Shown here: positions 1-10,844 of the stretch, in pieces
Layout: every line of letters starts with the position of its first letter
Numbering within the stretch: the stretch's first letter is position 1
NCBI GenBank assembly: GCA_025024175.1
Contig: QCXZ01000041.1
Span: forward strand, 39,551,786 to 39,615,785
Direction: 5' to 3'
Source: Rhyzopertha dominica
Taxonomy: Eukaryota; Arthropoda; Insecta; Coleoptera; Bostrichidae
Length of the DNA: 64,000 nucleotides
Notes under the pieces: model-generated
The model's input: the letters and a program-made list of their open reading frames with translations, nothing else
What the model was told of the DNA's origin: nothing
Databases searched by the model: none
Position numbers and translations under genes: made by a program

Positions 1-1360
1 TTATTACATTGACTTTCCAACAGATTCAGAGAATCCAAAAGCAGGAAAGCACTAGGTAGCGTATTTAAATGAAGTAATTAGGGGTGAGAGGAGTTGTGAT
101 TGAATAAGTTACATCTGAAATGTTATTTTTAACAGTTTAGCAATTATAGTGATGGTTCTTTCAAGATCTTTTTAAGAGACGTTAATGATAGTGAAAAAAT
201 ATCGAGATGAGTATAAGCCGAGTTGTAAGTGTAAATTACACGATATAACGGTGAATTTTGGCAGTGACTTGTCTTACAAGTGTAAACATGAAATGTATTC
301 TTAGTCCTAAGAGGGTATAGGGGAGTATTAATATTTACGTGACTAATTAAAGACGTTGACAACAATGAGTTAACTACCTTGTACAGAAAGATAATATCAA
401 AATTCTCGCGTCGTTTGCTTAAGCTTGTCATATTGTACTTTTTTAAGTTATATTCGTAAGTCAAGGTGTGGAGATCCCTGTTAAACTTATAATTAAGCTT
501 ACCAATGAATTTTTTTTGTACGCGTTCAATTCGGTTAGTGTATTTGTAATACAACGGATTCCAGACGACACTGGCATACTCTAGATGGCTGCGCACCAAG
601 GTATCATAGAGAATTTTAAATGATTTTATATTGGTAAATTTCCTTGTGGTTCTAAATATAAAACCTAAGTTTCTGAGCGAGCGCTGTATTATTTCTTCAA
701 CGTGCAATTCAAATCTTAGTTTGCTGTCCACAATGACGCCCAGGTCCTTTATTTTATTAATAGAGTTGAGGGTGTGGTTATTTATTACATATTTAGTGGG
801 GACCGACAGCCTATTTCTCGTGAAAGTGATGTGATAACACTTTCTAGGTTTATATATAAATAATTTCTGCTACAGTATAAGTATAAGTTATTTAAATAAA
901 TTTGCAAAAGCAGTGCATTATGTAAGTTAGTTATTCCTCTGTAAATTTTCATATCGTCTGCGTACAGTAGATAATTTGAGTGTTAAATAAAATTACCAAT
1001 ATCATTAATAAAAATAAGAAATAGCAGAGGACCTAGATGAGGTCCGGTGCACCGGATGTTACAGGTGCTGAAGACGATACTGAGTTTTTTATTGTTACAA
1101 CTTGGCTCCTATTGCATAAGTACGATTTTAGCCACCTTAGCAGATTACCATGCACACCGAAATTCTCCAATTTAATAAGAAGGGAGACATGGTGAACTTT
1201 ATTGAACGCTTTGGAAAAGTCGGTATACACGGCATCCACTTGAGCTCTTTTATCCATGCTTTTTGACGGATGTTGAACAAAACTAACGAGATTAGTTACT
1301 GTCGACCTTCCACGGAAAAAACCATGCTGACGTTCATCTATGTGTTGTTTAATATTAAAT
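1..1360 (-). mobile_element. Jockey/CR1-like LINE relic (RT and C-terminal part)
   Basis: Minus-strand remnant of a non-LTR retrotransposon reverse transcriptase. Reading from 1360 downwards I see the QHGFFRGRSTVTNLVSF block, the DFSKAFNKVHH block (around 1200-1230), GPHLGPLLFLIFINDI just past a frameshift near 1040, and the catalytic YADD at 953-964. After that comes the thumb and C-terminal region ending at a stop near 144 (motif SHLEYASVVWNP). A stop codon lies shortly before YADD, and at least two frame changes break the ORF, so it is dead. The endonuclease part is absent, as expected of 5' truncation. The stretch 1-143 reads as further decayed LINE or 3'UTR, so the element probably continues past the window edge. 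The clade call rests on overall motif style only. Confidence 0.8.
144..731 (-). pseudogene. C-terminal fragment of LINE reverse transcriptase
   Basis: This is the longest open piece (195 codons) of the LINE relic at the left edge. It covers the thumb and post-RT region: a DSKLRF-type start of the 'fixed distance' block, then IKSFKILYDTLVRSHLEYAS and the WNP motif followed by an RIERVQKKF helix. This order is standard for Jockey/CR1-type ORF2 C termini. The apparent start methionine is internal; the true frame continues upstream in another phase through the YADD region. It is not a host gene. Confidence 0.75.
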
Positions 1361-1470
1361 ATTATTTAATATTAAAGAATATTGGAAAAGCTTTAGTGTG
1401 GTGTTTATTGAAAGGACGGTGTAAGAGGTCGCACCAAAAAGTAATTTGTGTAGCTTTACAAGCATCTATT

Positions 1471-1621
1471 ATGTATGGAAAACAAAACAAGTGTTGTTTT
1501 GTACATGGTTATAGAAGTACTTCAGTCAGTACAGCTAACAAATTTTTTGTAACCGTTCCTCGAGACGTGATATGCCGAAATCGCAAAGTTTGTTTTTCTG
1601 TTGTGAATATCTTAATTCTTA
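1471..1621 (+). pseudogene. THAP-type zinc-finger fragment (possible exon)
   Basis: From the ATG at 1471 the frame reads KQNKCCFVHGYRST, then KFFVTVPRD and CRNRKVCFSVV. This resembles the N-terminal half of a THAP DNA-binding domain (CC-x-VPGC-x-S-T-S, then F-x-x-VP-x-D and R-x-x-W). The expected second zinc-ligand cysteine is tyrosine and the usual tryptophan is missing, which suggests decay. A GTAAGT splice-donor-like site follows at about 1622, so an exon of a THAP gene or of a P-element/THAP-type transposon is possible. No matching downstream half (CxxH, AVPTIF) was found within the next kilobase. THAP domains are DNA-binding and are often shared between transposases and host factors. Confidence 0.35.
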
Positions 1622-1689
1622 CTGTAAGTTCTATTATTCTTTTTGGGGTTATAAGTGTTTACCATTCAGTTTCCATTTTGTTATAGCTT

Positions 1690-3411
1690 GAAGGGGATAG
1701 TTGATAGAGGAAAATAACGACGTTGTTCTCCATATATTCGACTGATAGCCAGACCGGAAACGAGCCGCAAGAGCCCCGAAAATAAATGGCAATTTATATT
1801 TATTCTGACCTCTAAAATAAATGTCAAGTTTAGGGTACATTTTTATTCCTACATTTTTATGTTTACAAATAGTATGTTTCCAACAACCCACTGTGATCAA
1901 ATTATCAATGCTAAATTAATTTGATAAAAAGTTTACTTATGCTGTTGCTTTTACATTCCTCATATCCACCGCGTTGAACCGCTCGTCGCTGTACACAAAT
2001 TCCATAACAATGAACATGCCTTCAGAAGTCATAACTTATAAGTATTTCACTTTTTCTTTTTTAATTCGCTTGTCACAAAATGAACGCAAACAACAAACTA
2101 ATAAATTGACGGGCTTAGGCTGCCGCGTGACACGCTGACCCCAGATGTAAACAAGCGGCCATTTACAAGACACCTGACGCCACGGCCACTATGTTCGCGT
2201 TTTGGCGGTCCCTTTAAATATTCACATTTTTTAATATTAAAAATACACCTTACGATCAATTTTTTCGAATTTATAAGCTGTCACAGCTGTTTTGTGGATT
2301 AGATGCTACCTATTAATATGCAATTTAATAAAATATAAATACATGGCAAATACCCAATTCCAATTAGGGCCAGTCTTACAAAAAAAAATATATCCTACTC
2401 ATAAGATACAACAAAATACTGTTCTGATAGGTAAGTAAGAAAAGTAGACATATCGAAAACCACATACGCATATATATTAATAATTAATATTAATTGGACC
2501 AGCTAGGAGCAACAACTTTAATTTTGATTTAAAAACATGTAGGTAGAGATAATACATTTCTAGGAAAAGTTCCATAATAATGTGCTGACACATGCGAGAA
2601 AGCACATTCAAACAGGACGGTGTTATGCTTACGTATATTTAAAACGTAACAGAAACCAAACGTAAGTTAGTGTTATCACATTGCACTTGAAAAACCAATC
2701 TGTCTTTTAAATATTTTGGCTGGTTGAACAACTTAAAAGCGAGTACCAAACACAAAAGGCGATATATCCATCTATTCCGCATTTTTAGACAATAATTGTG
2801 ATGCCTCGTATATTGTGTTACGTGCTCCCGCCTAGACTCACCAACACAATAACGCAAACCAGCGTTCTGTATCTTCTGGTCTATATATTCCTTTGCAGCG
2901 GACAGACATGGACCGTAAATATATTTCGATTATTGAAAAAAGATATCTCTTAGGACCATTTAATGGCCAGTTCCTAAATATAAGCACAGTATTCCTTGTA
3001 TGTCCCTATAAAAGAGTGGAATATCGAAAGCTTCTAACTAGGCAAGATCCGAAAGATCGGTAAGAAGAACGAAAAATACACTTGGTACTTCAGTAAGAGG
3101 ACTGGCACGTCACTGTCGAACATCTAAGAGCACCATATTGCGGGAATTGTTGCATAATGCCTAACTAAATATCATCAAATAAATATCAATAGATTTCGGA
3201 AAAACTTATTCAAAAACGTCGTTTCTGACATGATATGAATAGTTTTGATTTCAATTATTTCAATGGTGCAAAAAATATATGCGTCAAGAACTTTAAAAAC
3301 CGTACCGTTCTCCAGAACTGTATTTACCGTTACAAAACAATAAACAAATCACAAAGAATGCGAGCCATAATAGAAACAACGTGCCTACTTAACAAAACGA
3401 AATATCTTATT
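1690..3411. other. AT-rich stretch with no recognised gene
   Basis: Short ORFs on both strands (up to 83 codons) have no recognisable domain and no repeated context. Part of this sequence, around 2100-2200, is less AT-rich. I see no RNA gene or transposon end. Confidence 0.4.
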
Positions 3412-4695
3412 CAGTGTTTCTACAGGGTTTCTATAAATGATTCATACAATGCGGTCGGCGTTGCTTTCTGAATTATTTGCGCCGCCTTTTTGTAACTGCT
3501 GCTAAAATAAGCAATCACTCAGCATCAATGAGGTCAATAGTATTGAAGGTTGCAGATCAAATTACATTCACAAAATTGATGGCTTTATAAAGATTTTCCA
3601 TTTAAGAAACAACAATAATTATTGGTATAGTAGGCTTGTGATAATCTACCTTTGCACTGTAGAAGCTTTGTGTAGTACAGCTAACGTTTACTACCACTTT
3701 GTGCATTTTACCATTGCGGCAGGCTAAAAACACCTTTCAAACCATCATAGTACAATTATTTAACAGGCTAACTGTAGCCGCAACCTCACAAATAGGTACG
3801 ATATATAACCTGAAACTTATACGAAACCGTGTCACCCCACAACTCCGAAATGTGAGCTTTCTGCAACCTTAAAGTTGATTATCCTACAAAACACTACAGA
3901 ATATGTTGAAAATACACACTCCCACGCGTTTTCTCATATTATATTCTCATTTAAATAATTCAACAACCAACTGATGACAAGTATACGTCAAAGCAATAGT
4001 TGTGATCACTTTCCTGAGAGGTGGCAAACTTATTTAGTCGATAATTTCCTTAAGCGCCCTGGATGTACGAATCATTTATAGAAACCCTGTATAAATGATT
4101 CATGCATCCAGACGCTTATGGAAATTATCAATTAAATAAATTTGCGGCCTCTCAAAAAAGTGAATACAACTATTGCTTTGACAGGTACTCGTAATCTGTC
4201 GATTGTCGAATTATTTGATATATTTTAGTATAAGAAAACGCCTGGGTTCAACATAAGTACAATTCAGTTAGGTTAAGTACCAGTGACATTAGCGGCACTA
4301 CCGGGGTAGTGGGTATTTTACAGGAAAGTTTTCTAATCTATAAACTATGAAGAGCACTTAAAAAAACATCTTGTCATCTTGTCTGATAATTGGTGACCAC
4401 AACAAAAGGTGGTTATGACGGACGTAGTTCTGTATTTTAAAGTAATGTGCAGGTTTGTACGGGCAAATTATTGTTATGACTTACCTATGAAGGGAAAATA
4501 TAACCGTAAATTATTAGAAAATCTTTATAAAATTATAAATTTCGTGGCTATAACTATCCGCAGCCTTCAACGCAGTATATGACAGTTGGCAGTACATTGT
4601 GCTCATTGTAGCTTGGCAGTAGTTACAAAAAGGCGGCACAAATAATAAAGAAATTAACGCCATCCTCGTTATATAAATCATTTATAGAAATCTAA
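3412..4695. mobile_element. TA-target MITE family 1, outer copy interrupted by a sibling
   Basis: The left end, CAGTGTTTCTA at 3412-3422, is followed 669 bases later by TAAATGATTCATGCATCC (from 4092), which together restore one terminal inverted repeat. The right end is a decayed inverted copy ending near 4695 and followed by TA. Without the insertion the copy is about 615 bp. Its middle differs from the other copies, while both subterminal regions match: the AGTTACAAAAAGGCGGCACAAA stretch at the right and the CTTATGGAAATTATCAATTAAA stretch at the left. TA duplications and a CAGGG terminus are consistent with Tc1/mariner-mobilised MITEs. It carries no transposase. Confidence 0.7.
3423..4089. 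mobile_element. TA-target MITE family 1, complete copy nested in its sibling
   Basis: This 667-bp element begins with CAGGGTTTCTATAAATGATT and ends with its inverted complement (AATCATTTATAGAAACCCTG, ending at 4089). The first 21 bases pair with the last 21. TA is present on both sides (3421-3422 and 4090-4091). It is non-coding. The TA target lies inside the terminal repeat of the outer copy, within the sequence TTTCTATAAATG. It is the best intact copy in the window and can serve as the reference for the family. Confidence 0.85.
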
Positions 4696-4984
4696 TAGCG
4701 GAAAGAATGTCCGTTGCTTATAACTACAGTACTTTCATGATTTAGGATCCCGTAAGTGTCGCTTTAAGCAGCTGTCTCTGCACTTGCATATAAAAAACGC
4801 TCTAATTTATCCTTTAGTGAATATTTAATTCTGGATAATACAATTCTGAATTCTATTTTACACTTGGAACCAAGTACCTAATGAACAGAAACAAGCAACA
4901 TTCCTCTCTATTGCATGTGTAAAGTAAATAGCATTACACACGTCTTCCATCATACAGTTGTTAATCAAACTAATGAAATGTTCG

Positions 4985-5395
4985 CAGGAGGGACAAAAGC
5001 ATGTAGAAACATGGCCACCGTCATTGGTCGGCTTGAACCCCTTTTACCGTGTAGCGCCCAATTGTGCCGAACGTCGGCCGAAACGAACTTGTTATTTCCC
5101 ACCCTCCCTCCTGCCTAGGGGGGCAGTTCTCTTTGTTAAGAACCGAGATTGCTTGTTTATTATGGTTTTTCGGCTGCATCATCGGTCGGTCAAAACAAAC
5201 GCAATCGGAACTGTCAGCAGCGGACCAATTAGGGAATGGAGTGCGCTTTTTAACGAGTTCCAGTAATGACACGGCCGGAGCCGCACCGGATACGGGGGTA
5301 TCTGCCTCCCAGGACGAGAAATCACCGCTGTCACGGCTATTTGCCACCCGCAGATTACCGACCCGGGCCGTGCTATTTCACATCTTTAATATTAC
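4985..5395. promoter_or_regulatory. CpG-rich island, possible promoter or conserved element
   Basis: About 400 bp is clearly richer in G+C and CpG than its surroundings (many CG dinucleotides, for example around 5080-5095 and 5270-5370). Overlapping ORFs of 67-112 codons occur in several frames on both strands. That follows from few stop codons in GC-rich sequence rather than from a recognisable protein. I see no repeat relation to the rest of the window. It could be a promoter, an enhancer or an unrecognised exon. Confidence 0.35.
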
Positions 5396-5570
5396 ACTAT
5401 AACGCCGACGGTCTAAAAAGCCGAGCGTCCCAACCAGATTCTAGATTCCCAGAAATAACGAAGTGCCTATTCACGGATGTCGCGATCTTCCAGCTATTTC
5501 GAGCTATGAGTTATCGAAGATGGTCTAAGTGGACCTGATGAATAAAAAAATCTCCATTCTAGGAGCAGTA

Positions 5571-5610
5571 CTAAAATAATAATAATAGTAATAATAATCA
5601 TAATAATAAT
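5571..5610. repeat. (AAT)n microsatellite, left part
   Basis: Imperfect AAT/TAA repeats directly abut the left end of the hAT element. The same repeat resumes at its right end (7385 onwards), so the element appears to have landed inside a microsatellite. Confidence 0.8.
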
Positions 5611-7384
5611 TAGTGATCGACCGATACCGACAGTTATATCGGTCATATCGTCTACGTGACCGATAGTCGGTAACAGCCCGTTGTATCGGCCGATATTACA
5701 GATATTTTAGTTTGAGTTCATTTTAAGCTGAAGAAAATAATGACAAATTATTTATGTCAAAAAAACCTTTATTCAGTAGAAACACATATAAACCACCATA
5801 ATAACAAAATAAATAGACTTCTTTCTGAGTTATAGTGCAGGTATCTACTTCTAGAATGATTAAACATAAAAGGTAAACATAAACATGATTTTCTGCTACA
5901 GACGTTAAAAGAATTCTAAAGAAAAATATAGAATACTAGATTTCTTAGTATTTGAAATTCAGTTTTGGTAACTTATGCATCACAAACACTAAACTTTCAG
6001 CCATTTCTGGAATGAGACTATTTCGTTTGGTTTTACAAATGTTTCCAGCTGATGAAAATAACTCGCTATATACACGCCGCCAGGTGGAGCTAACAAATAA
6101 GTTGCAGCTTCAGTGAATAAAATAGAGAAAATGTCCTTTTTGACGCACCACCACACAACTGGATTTTCCTTTCTAGAAATAAGAGGGAACTCTAAATATC
6201 TCTTAATTTCTTTGTCAATGGTGTCAGACAGTGGTTCATCACCATTAATTGCTCCGGAGTGTACTTGAAGCCCTTGATTTTGAATGGAACGTGATGCTTC
6301 TCCAGTGAATTCTTCATATGTCTTCCAGAATAATTCGTGAGCATCATTTGCGTTACTAACAGTTATTTTTAAAATAATTTCGACAATTCAATTTCTTCGT
6401 CACTTTCACTAGTGACCAAGTCGATTTCTGCTCCATAAACGCAACTGTACTACGCCTTTCTAGCTCTTTTCCTCGAAATTGATTCTTTTAAATCTGAAAA
6501 CAAACGTGCATCAAAAATNTTTTATTTAAATCGTGGATCGAGTAGTGTAACAAAAGTTAAATGATCTCTTGTAAATATATCTCAGAAACACTTATCAAGG
6601 CTTTGTTTTAGTTTATTTCGCATCACGTGTACCCCTGCAAAACCTCTTTGCCCAAAAACACCGAAAGAGTTTTCACAAGAGGGCTTAATCAAATTTATCA
6701 CATTCTGTGCAAGTTCCTACTGATTGAAGCTCAAATCGTTTAAGTCTGGGTGGTCAATAATATAAAATTGTATGTACAGCCCGTTTTTGACCCACAATTT
6801 GTTCATTAGGCGTCTTGAACAATACAGCAAATGATTTTCTGAATTCCCTTTCCCTTCTGGGAATCAACATTCCATTTTTGAGTACTTTTTTAGGTCAGTT
6901 ATTGTTGTTTGCGTTGTTAGGTTCGCGCTACGTACTTGGCTAAACATCTGTGCAACGTGTTTCATTTTAGTACCCAATAACGTTAAAAAGAATAGCATAA
7001 ATGAACTTAGCTAATGGTAAATGCAACTCTGCAATTTTGTCACCGTGCTTTTTGTGAGATGGTAGCACAAATTGGTTGTGTTGGCCGTCTTGCCCATCCA
7101 ACCAAGAGAGACAACTTGAAGACATACATTGCAAGTGGCATCCATTTTTTCGCGGTATTATCCATGTCGTTTTTTGTAAAGAACTTCCAAACATTGCCCC
7201 GTTTACAAGATATTTTTACGACGTAATGGTCTACAAAACATTTACCCACAAAGTCGCCGTCTGTGAGTGCGAGTTACAACTCTTTTTTTTTACGGGAAAC
7301 GCCGGATGCATGGCAGCGTGCCCGGCCGATGGATCGATATTATCGGATATCGGCCTATGTGATAACGGTATCGATCGATCACTA
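5611..7384 (-). mobile_element. Decayed hAT transposon with BED-finger transposase
   Basis: The terminal inverted repeats are AGTGATCGACCGATACCG at 5612 and its complement with one mismatch ending at 7383. Including the outer T/A pair, the flanking 8 bases are identical (ATAATAAT at 5603-5610 and 7385-7392). This fits the 8-bp duplications of hAT elements, but the repeat context makes it only suggestive. Subterminal sequence is rich in CGAT motifs such as ATCGGCCGAT. Inside, on the minus strand, lies a broken hAT transposase with an N-terminal BED finger and a C-terminal dimerisation domain. At 1.77 kb it is shorter than an autonomous element, so some coding sequence is probably lost. Confidence 0.85.
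5945..7249 (-). pseudogene. hAT transposase pseudogene (BED finger + dimerisation domain)
   Basis: Cut-and-paste DNA transposase of the hAT superfamily. N-terminal BED zinc finger (about 7040-7220): VWKFFTKND, then after one frameshift DATCNVCLQ with the CxxC pair and TTNLCYHLTKS with the histidine. In the middle is the LLDPRFK signature (about 6520-6560), followed by stops. The C-terminal dimerisation domain (about 5945-6230) shows ENPVVWWC, then SELFSSAGNICKTKRN and ESLVFVMHKLPKLN, ending at the stop at 5945-5947. A two-base frameshift separates the WW part from the SSAG part. Several stops and frame changes mean it cannot be functional. The domain order is that of the ZBED group of hAT transposases. 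Confidence 0.8.
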
Positions 7385-7450
7385 ATAATAATAATAATTA
7401 TTATTATTATTATATTATAATTATTATTATTATATTATATAATAATAATC
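7385..7450. repeat. (AAT/ATT)n microsatellite, right part
   Basis: Runs of AAT and ATT, partly palindromic, continue the microsatellite interrupted by the hAT element. Confidence 0.8.
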
Positions 7451-7870
7451 GGAATGGAGTTCAATTTAAACTGCTCTGTATTGAATGTGCAGAAAGATCG
7501 ACTACTAATTAATATCCAGGATGCTGTTTTGCTCGACGGTAACACCATAAAACATCTGGGAAATGACGAATCACACTTACAAAAGAAAATGCACTTCAAA
7601 CAAAATTTAACAGAAAAAGTCCAAAATGTATAATTTGACATGGTAAGGAAAATATGTATGTTCATCAAACTAACCGGAAGAAATAAAGTTACAGCTACGA
7701 ACATCTTAGTAGTCACAAAAGTTTCGCATACGTTCGGATAAATAAACTGGACAAAACAGCAACTTCGTTCCTTGGATTCTCAATAGTTCAGTGGAACGCA
7801 TTTATTTCTCCCGAGGTCTTGCAGGAATATATAATACCAGTATTGAATAGGGAGTATAATTGCGTCCCAG
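7450..7870 (+). pseudogene. LINE relic (post-RT part of a non-LTR retrotransposon)
   Basis: A plus-strand reading gives GMEFNLNCSVLNVQKDRL, then DAVLLDGNTIKHLGNDES, KVQNV, ATNILVVTKVSHTFG and INWTKQQLRSLDS. I recognise this as the segment following the YADD box in a common arthropod/marine-invertebrate LINE type. Its usual form is GMEFG-x-x-KCA, DG-x-x-IK-x-L, NTLAVPVVTYSFGIINWT and LDRKTRK. Stop codons fall after KVQNV and near HTFG, and the frame decays after 7800. The RT core and the C terminus are absent here; a C-terminal piece of the same LINE type lies at 52500-52880. Confidence 0.65.
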
Positions 7871-8330
7871 AAAATATGGTAAATATGAGATTGACAAGTT
7901 AGTACTGAAAATCACTTACATTCCAGTACTCTTCGAATACATCAGCTTTATATTCCTGGTATTTTGTATGTCGAATCTTCACTTACACATAGATCTTTAA
8001 GTAAACTAAAATTTATGTTTTATTTTTAGTACTCTTAACCTGTATAATTAAAGCAAATTACATCTTGCCTAAGTTACGTGTTTTAACATACCATCACAGT
8101 TTTTTAAAGCAACAAACGTTTCAGGCCTGCTACGTGGCATTACATCAGACCTAGATTAACGAATATTTTAATTAAAAAGAATAAAATATTAAAAGTGGTT
8201 ACTCAATAAAATACGGCAAAGCGGTGATTTTTTTATTTAGTGTATTATGGACAGATGAGGAAACATTTCCTAATTATTGTGTCGGTATAAATAAACATAA
8301 CGAACATTTCTGGACTCAGTATATCTACTG
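7871..8330. other. No recognised feature
   Basis: AT-rich sequence with no domain-bearing ORF, repeat copy or splice-bounded frame that I can identify. Confidence 0.3.
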
Positions 8331-8548
8331 ACCGCAGCAAATAAGACAACACAGGTGGAGTGCGAGTCTCTGGTGTCGTGTTTTGGACAAAAAAATATCT
8401 GGACCATGCTTTTTACACGAGCATTTGAACTATCTAAATTTCTTAAGCGAACAGTTACCAGTACTTCTTGAATATAAGTATCTTCAAAAACCTGAATAAA
8501 AAATTTCCGAACAGAGCTGGATAGGTCGAGGCAGCGTGTTACCGTGGC
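8331..8548 (-). other. Candidate host exon of unknown gene (weak)
   Basis: A 146-codon minus-strand frame spans this stretch. Its downstream part reads as ordinary protein (TRCLDLSSSVRKFF, EDTYIQEVLVTVRLRNLD, ARVKSMVQIF). It is preceded on the minus strand by a good acceptor (TTATTTTTAATCCAG, AG at 8549-8550), while the codons upstream of that acceptor look intron-like. A weak donor (GGTCAGT) lies near 8333. I recognise no family. It could equally be chance. Confidence 0.2.
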
Positions 8549-8550
8549 CT

Positions 8551-9729
8551 GGATTAAAAATAAAGTAAGTATATGCAGTACAACAATACGGGATAACATG
8601 ATTAAAAGAATCAAAGAAGCGGTTAGTGACGTTAAAATATTCTTACCTACTTGTTTGACATATTTTTGCACGTTAAAATTATTGTTTTCCCAGGCCTGCT
8701 TATTTTTCATAACTATGTTGAATCGATGTACTTTATATTTTGGAATATTTTCGGGTTTCCACCGGTTTCTCTTTTACCCGTAGATAATCACAATTCGTAC
8801 AAATATTCTGTTTTTCTTCTAATTGTCTTACATGTCTGTTGTAACATGTTACTGCTGACAGAAAAACACTACCTACTGTGTATCGTGCATTAGAACTACC
8901 TTCCACGGCATGCTTGGTTTATGCTTAAATAAGTATGATATTCCATTTTCAGTTCTCGGTTTTCACATTTCTAACCAGAACAAAATCTGCTTTTATAATT
9001 TGTATTTAGAGATATACCGTGCTATTTAAATTTTCCGAAAAATATGAAAATATTCTAAAAAAACGCCCTTTATAATTTAAACAAAGCAAAAAATTGCAAT
9101 TGCTTTACATATAAACAACTCTGCATACTTTTACAGTTTGAATGAGACTATGATGACAAAAATACCTATGTTACGCCATTCACAAATTATAGCGGCTATT
9201 ATTAGTATTTATTTACCCCTTCCCCGCGCGTCCCTAAAGGAGATAAATAAAAATGTATAAAACAAAATTTATGAAAATATCGTGGACATTTTCACAGCAA
9301 TAATTTTACCCCTTTCATATTTAAAATTTTAAGATCTTGTAGTCGACGGAGAAAGTTATTGGGTATTATTTTTAACAAATTCCTCTAGATTACTTTTGGG
9401 CAAACTTTTTTTCGCAGAATCTACGACTATCCATTCATGAGATAAAGCCGCTGTCCACGCTTATTGAAACACCCTGTAGATATTCGTAAGTTTTTTGTTT
9501 GCAGTTTGCCTTTTTCAGTTTCGTGTTTTCATTTTTGTCTTATCGAAACATTTACTATATCTGTTAATTGTTCAAGTTAATACCTTCAAGAGTACTACTT
9601 GGGACTAATTCAGTTTGTTGTAACTCAAAATCTAGATTTCATACGAAATTTTGGCAGACGTTTTCTTGTTTATCGCGATAATCATATAAATTCATAACCT
9701 CAGACTTAGGATCATTATCTTCTTTATCG
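8551..9729. other. No recognised gene; one transposon-end-like motif
   Basis: AT-rich. At about 9456-9475 the sequence ACGCTTATTGAAACACCCTG followed by TA looks like one end of a TA-target element. The matching left end was not found. Confidence 0.3.
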
Positions 9730-9774
9730 ACTAAATATTGCTTATCACTAAACCCTTAAAAGTCGCAAGTTATT

Positions 9775-10098
9775 ATGTTCGGTCCTAAACAAATTAGACA
9801 AGGACGTCTTTCTCAGTTAAACATAACACTTAATGATACAGAGCTATTACCTGTAAATTTAGTTAAAAACCTTGGAGTATTCATTGGCACCTACTTAAAA
9901 TTTACATCACATGTCAATTATATTGTTAAAAGATCCATATCAAATTCGAAGTTGTTATATAATAGTCGCAATATATTGAACTTCCAGTCTAAGGTGTATA
10001 ATTCTTTAGTTTTGTCGTTTCTAAACTACTGTGATGTTGTATATGAACCTGCGCTAACTCAATATGATAGTCAACGTTTACAGCGCTTGCAAAACTGA
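9775..10098 (+). pseudogene. LINE ORF2 thumb/C-terminal fragment
   Basis: A 107-codon open stretch of the LINE described at this position. It carries the LGV 'fixed distance' motif after VKNLGVFIG and the SFLNYCDVVYEP block. The methionine is internal to the original ORF. The stop at its end results from a frameshift; the next LINE block follows in another frame. Confidence 0.7.
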
Positions 10099-10654
10099 GA
10101 TCATGTTTCGGAGAAGATAAAGGAACTGGGTTGGCTAAATACGAGGGAACGTAGGTTTCTTCATTATTGCAATATATGTCTTAAACTATTAAAAAATAAA
10201 GAACCGTTATACCTTGTAAAAAGAATTATAAAAAGGTCCGAAGTACATGATCTAAATATAAGGCCCATTATCGTGGCTTCTGTCCCGCAACACAGAACTT
10301 CACAATTTCAAAATTGTTTTTCTTATATTGCCCTTAAAATTATAAATCTCTTACATCAGTATAATATAAACTCGTTGCGCTATGTTCGTGAGCTTTTGCT
10401 CGGTGGTCAATGCAACCTCAAACTTTATTATAATACTGTATTTATTTGTTAGCACCAATTACTTCTTTTTTTCAAGTACCTAATACTCTGTAATCAGCGT
10501 GTTTGTTAATTTTTGCCCTCGTATATTTGGTTGCAAGGAAGAACAGTGCTGACGGATTCTTTATATCTCAGCTCTGATTGTAACCATTTCTGCATCTAAA
10601 TATATATATTCTTATTCTGTTCTGGTTACAATTTTTGTATGTATGCAGAATAAA

Positions 10655-10677
10655 TGCATTTATTATTATTATTATAA
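10655..10677 (+). repeat. (ATT)n LINE tail
   Basis: Repeated ATT units form the 3' terminus of the LINE fragment ending here. Confidence 0.75.
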
Positions 10678-10844
10678 AATAAGTCTGAAATGAACTAAGA
10701 CATAAGAGTAATATTTGACTAACAATTCGTATTTGTTCTTAAAAACAGTTATTGGACTAGCTCTGGTATTAGAGTGACATCCACGGCTAAAATGCCTTGA
10801 TTATTAATGAGTCAGATATAAAACCCAATAATTCAAAGCGTACA

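Larger units (their letters stand above)
9730..10677 (+). mobile_element. 5'-truncated LINE fragment with (ATT)n tail
   Basis: 3' part of a non-LTR retrotransposon. The frame begins with a KSQVIMFG remnant (broken by one stop) and runs through LPVNLVKNLGVFIG and LNYCDVVYEPAL to about 10098. It continues after a one-phase shift as KIKELGWLNTRERRFLHYCN, then HRTSQFQNCFSYIALKI, ending FIC-stop near 10450. A roughly 220-bp 3'UTR ends in ATAAATGCA followed by repeated ATT (10655-10677), the simple-repeat tail used by some LINE clades. RT catalytic motifs are missing because of 5' truncation. Confidence 0.8.

Noticed and set aside
3007..3014. TATAAAAG as a core promoter
   Set aside because: No initiator at the right distance, no downstream ORF, and such strings are frequent in AT-rich DNA.
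9456..9477. Complete TA-target transposon ending ACACCCTG-TA
   Set aside because: Only one end is present; the corresponding left terminus was not found upstream.
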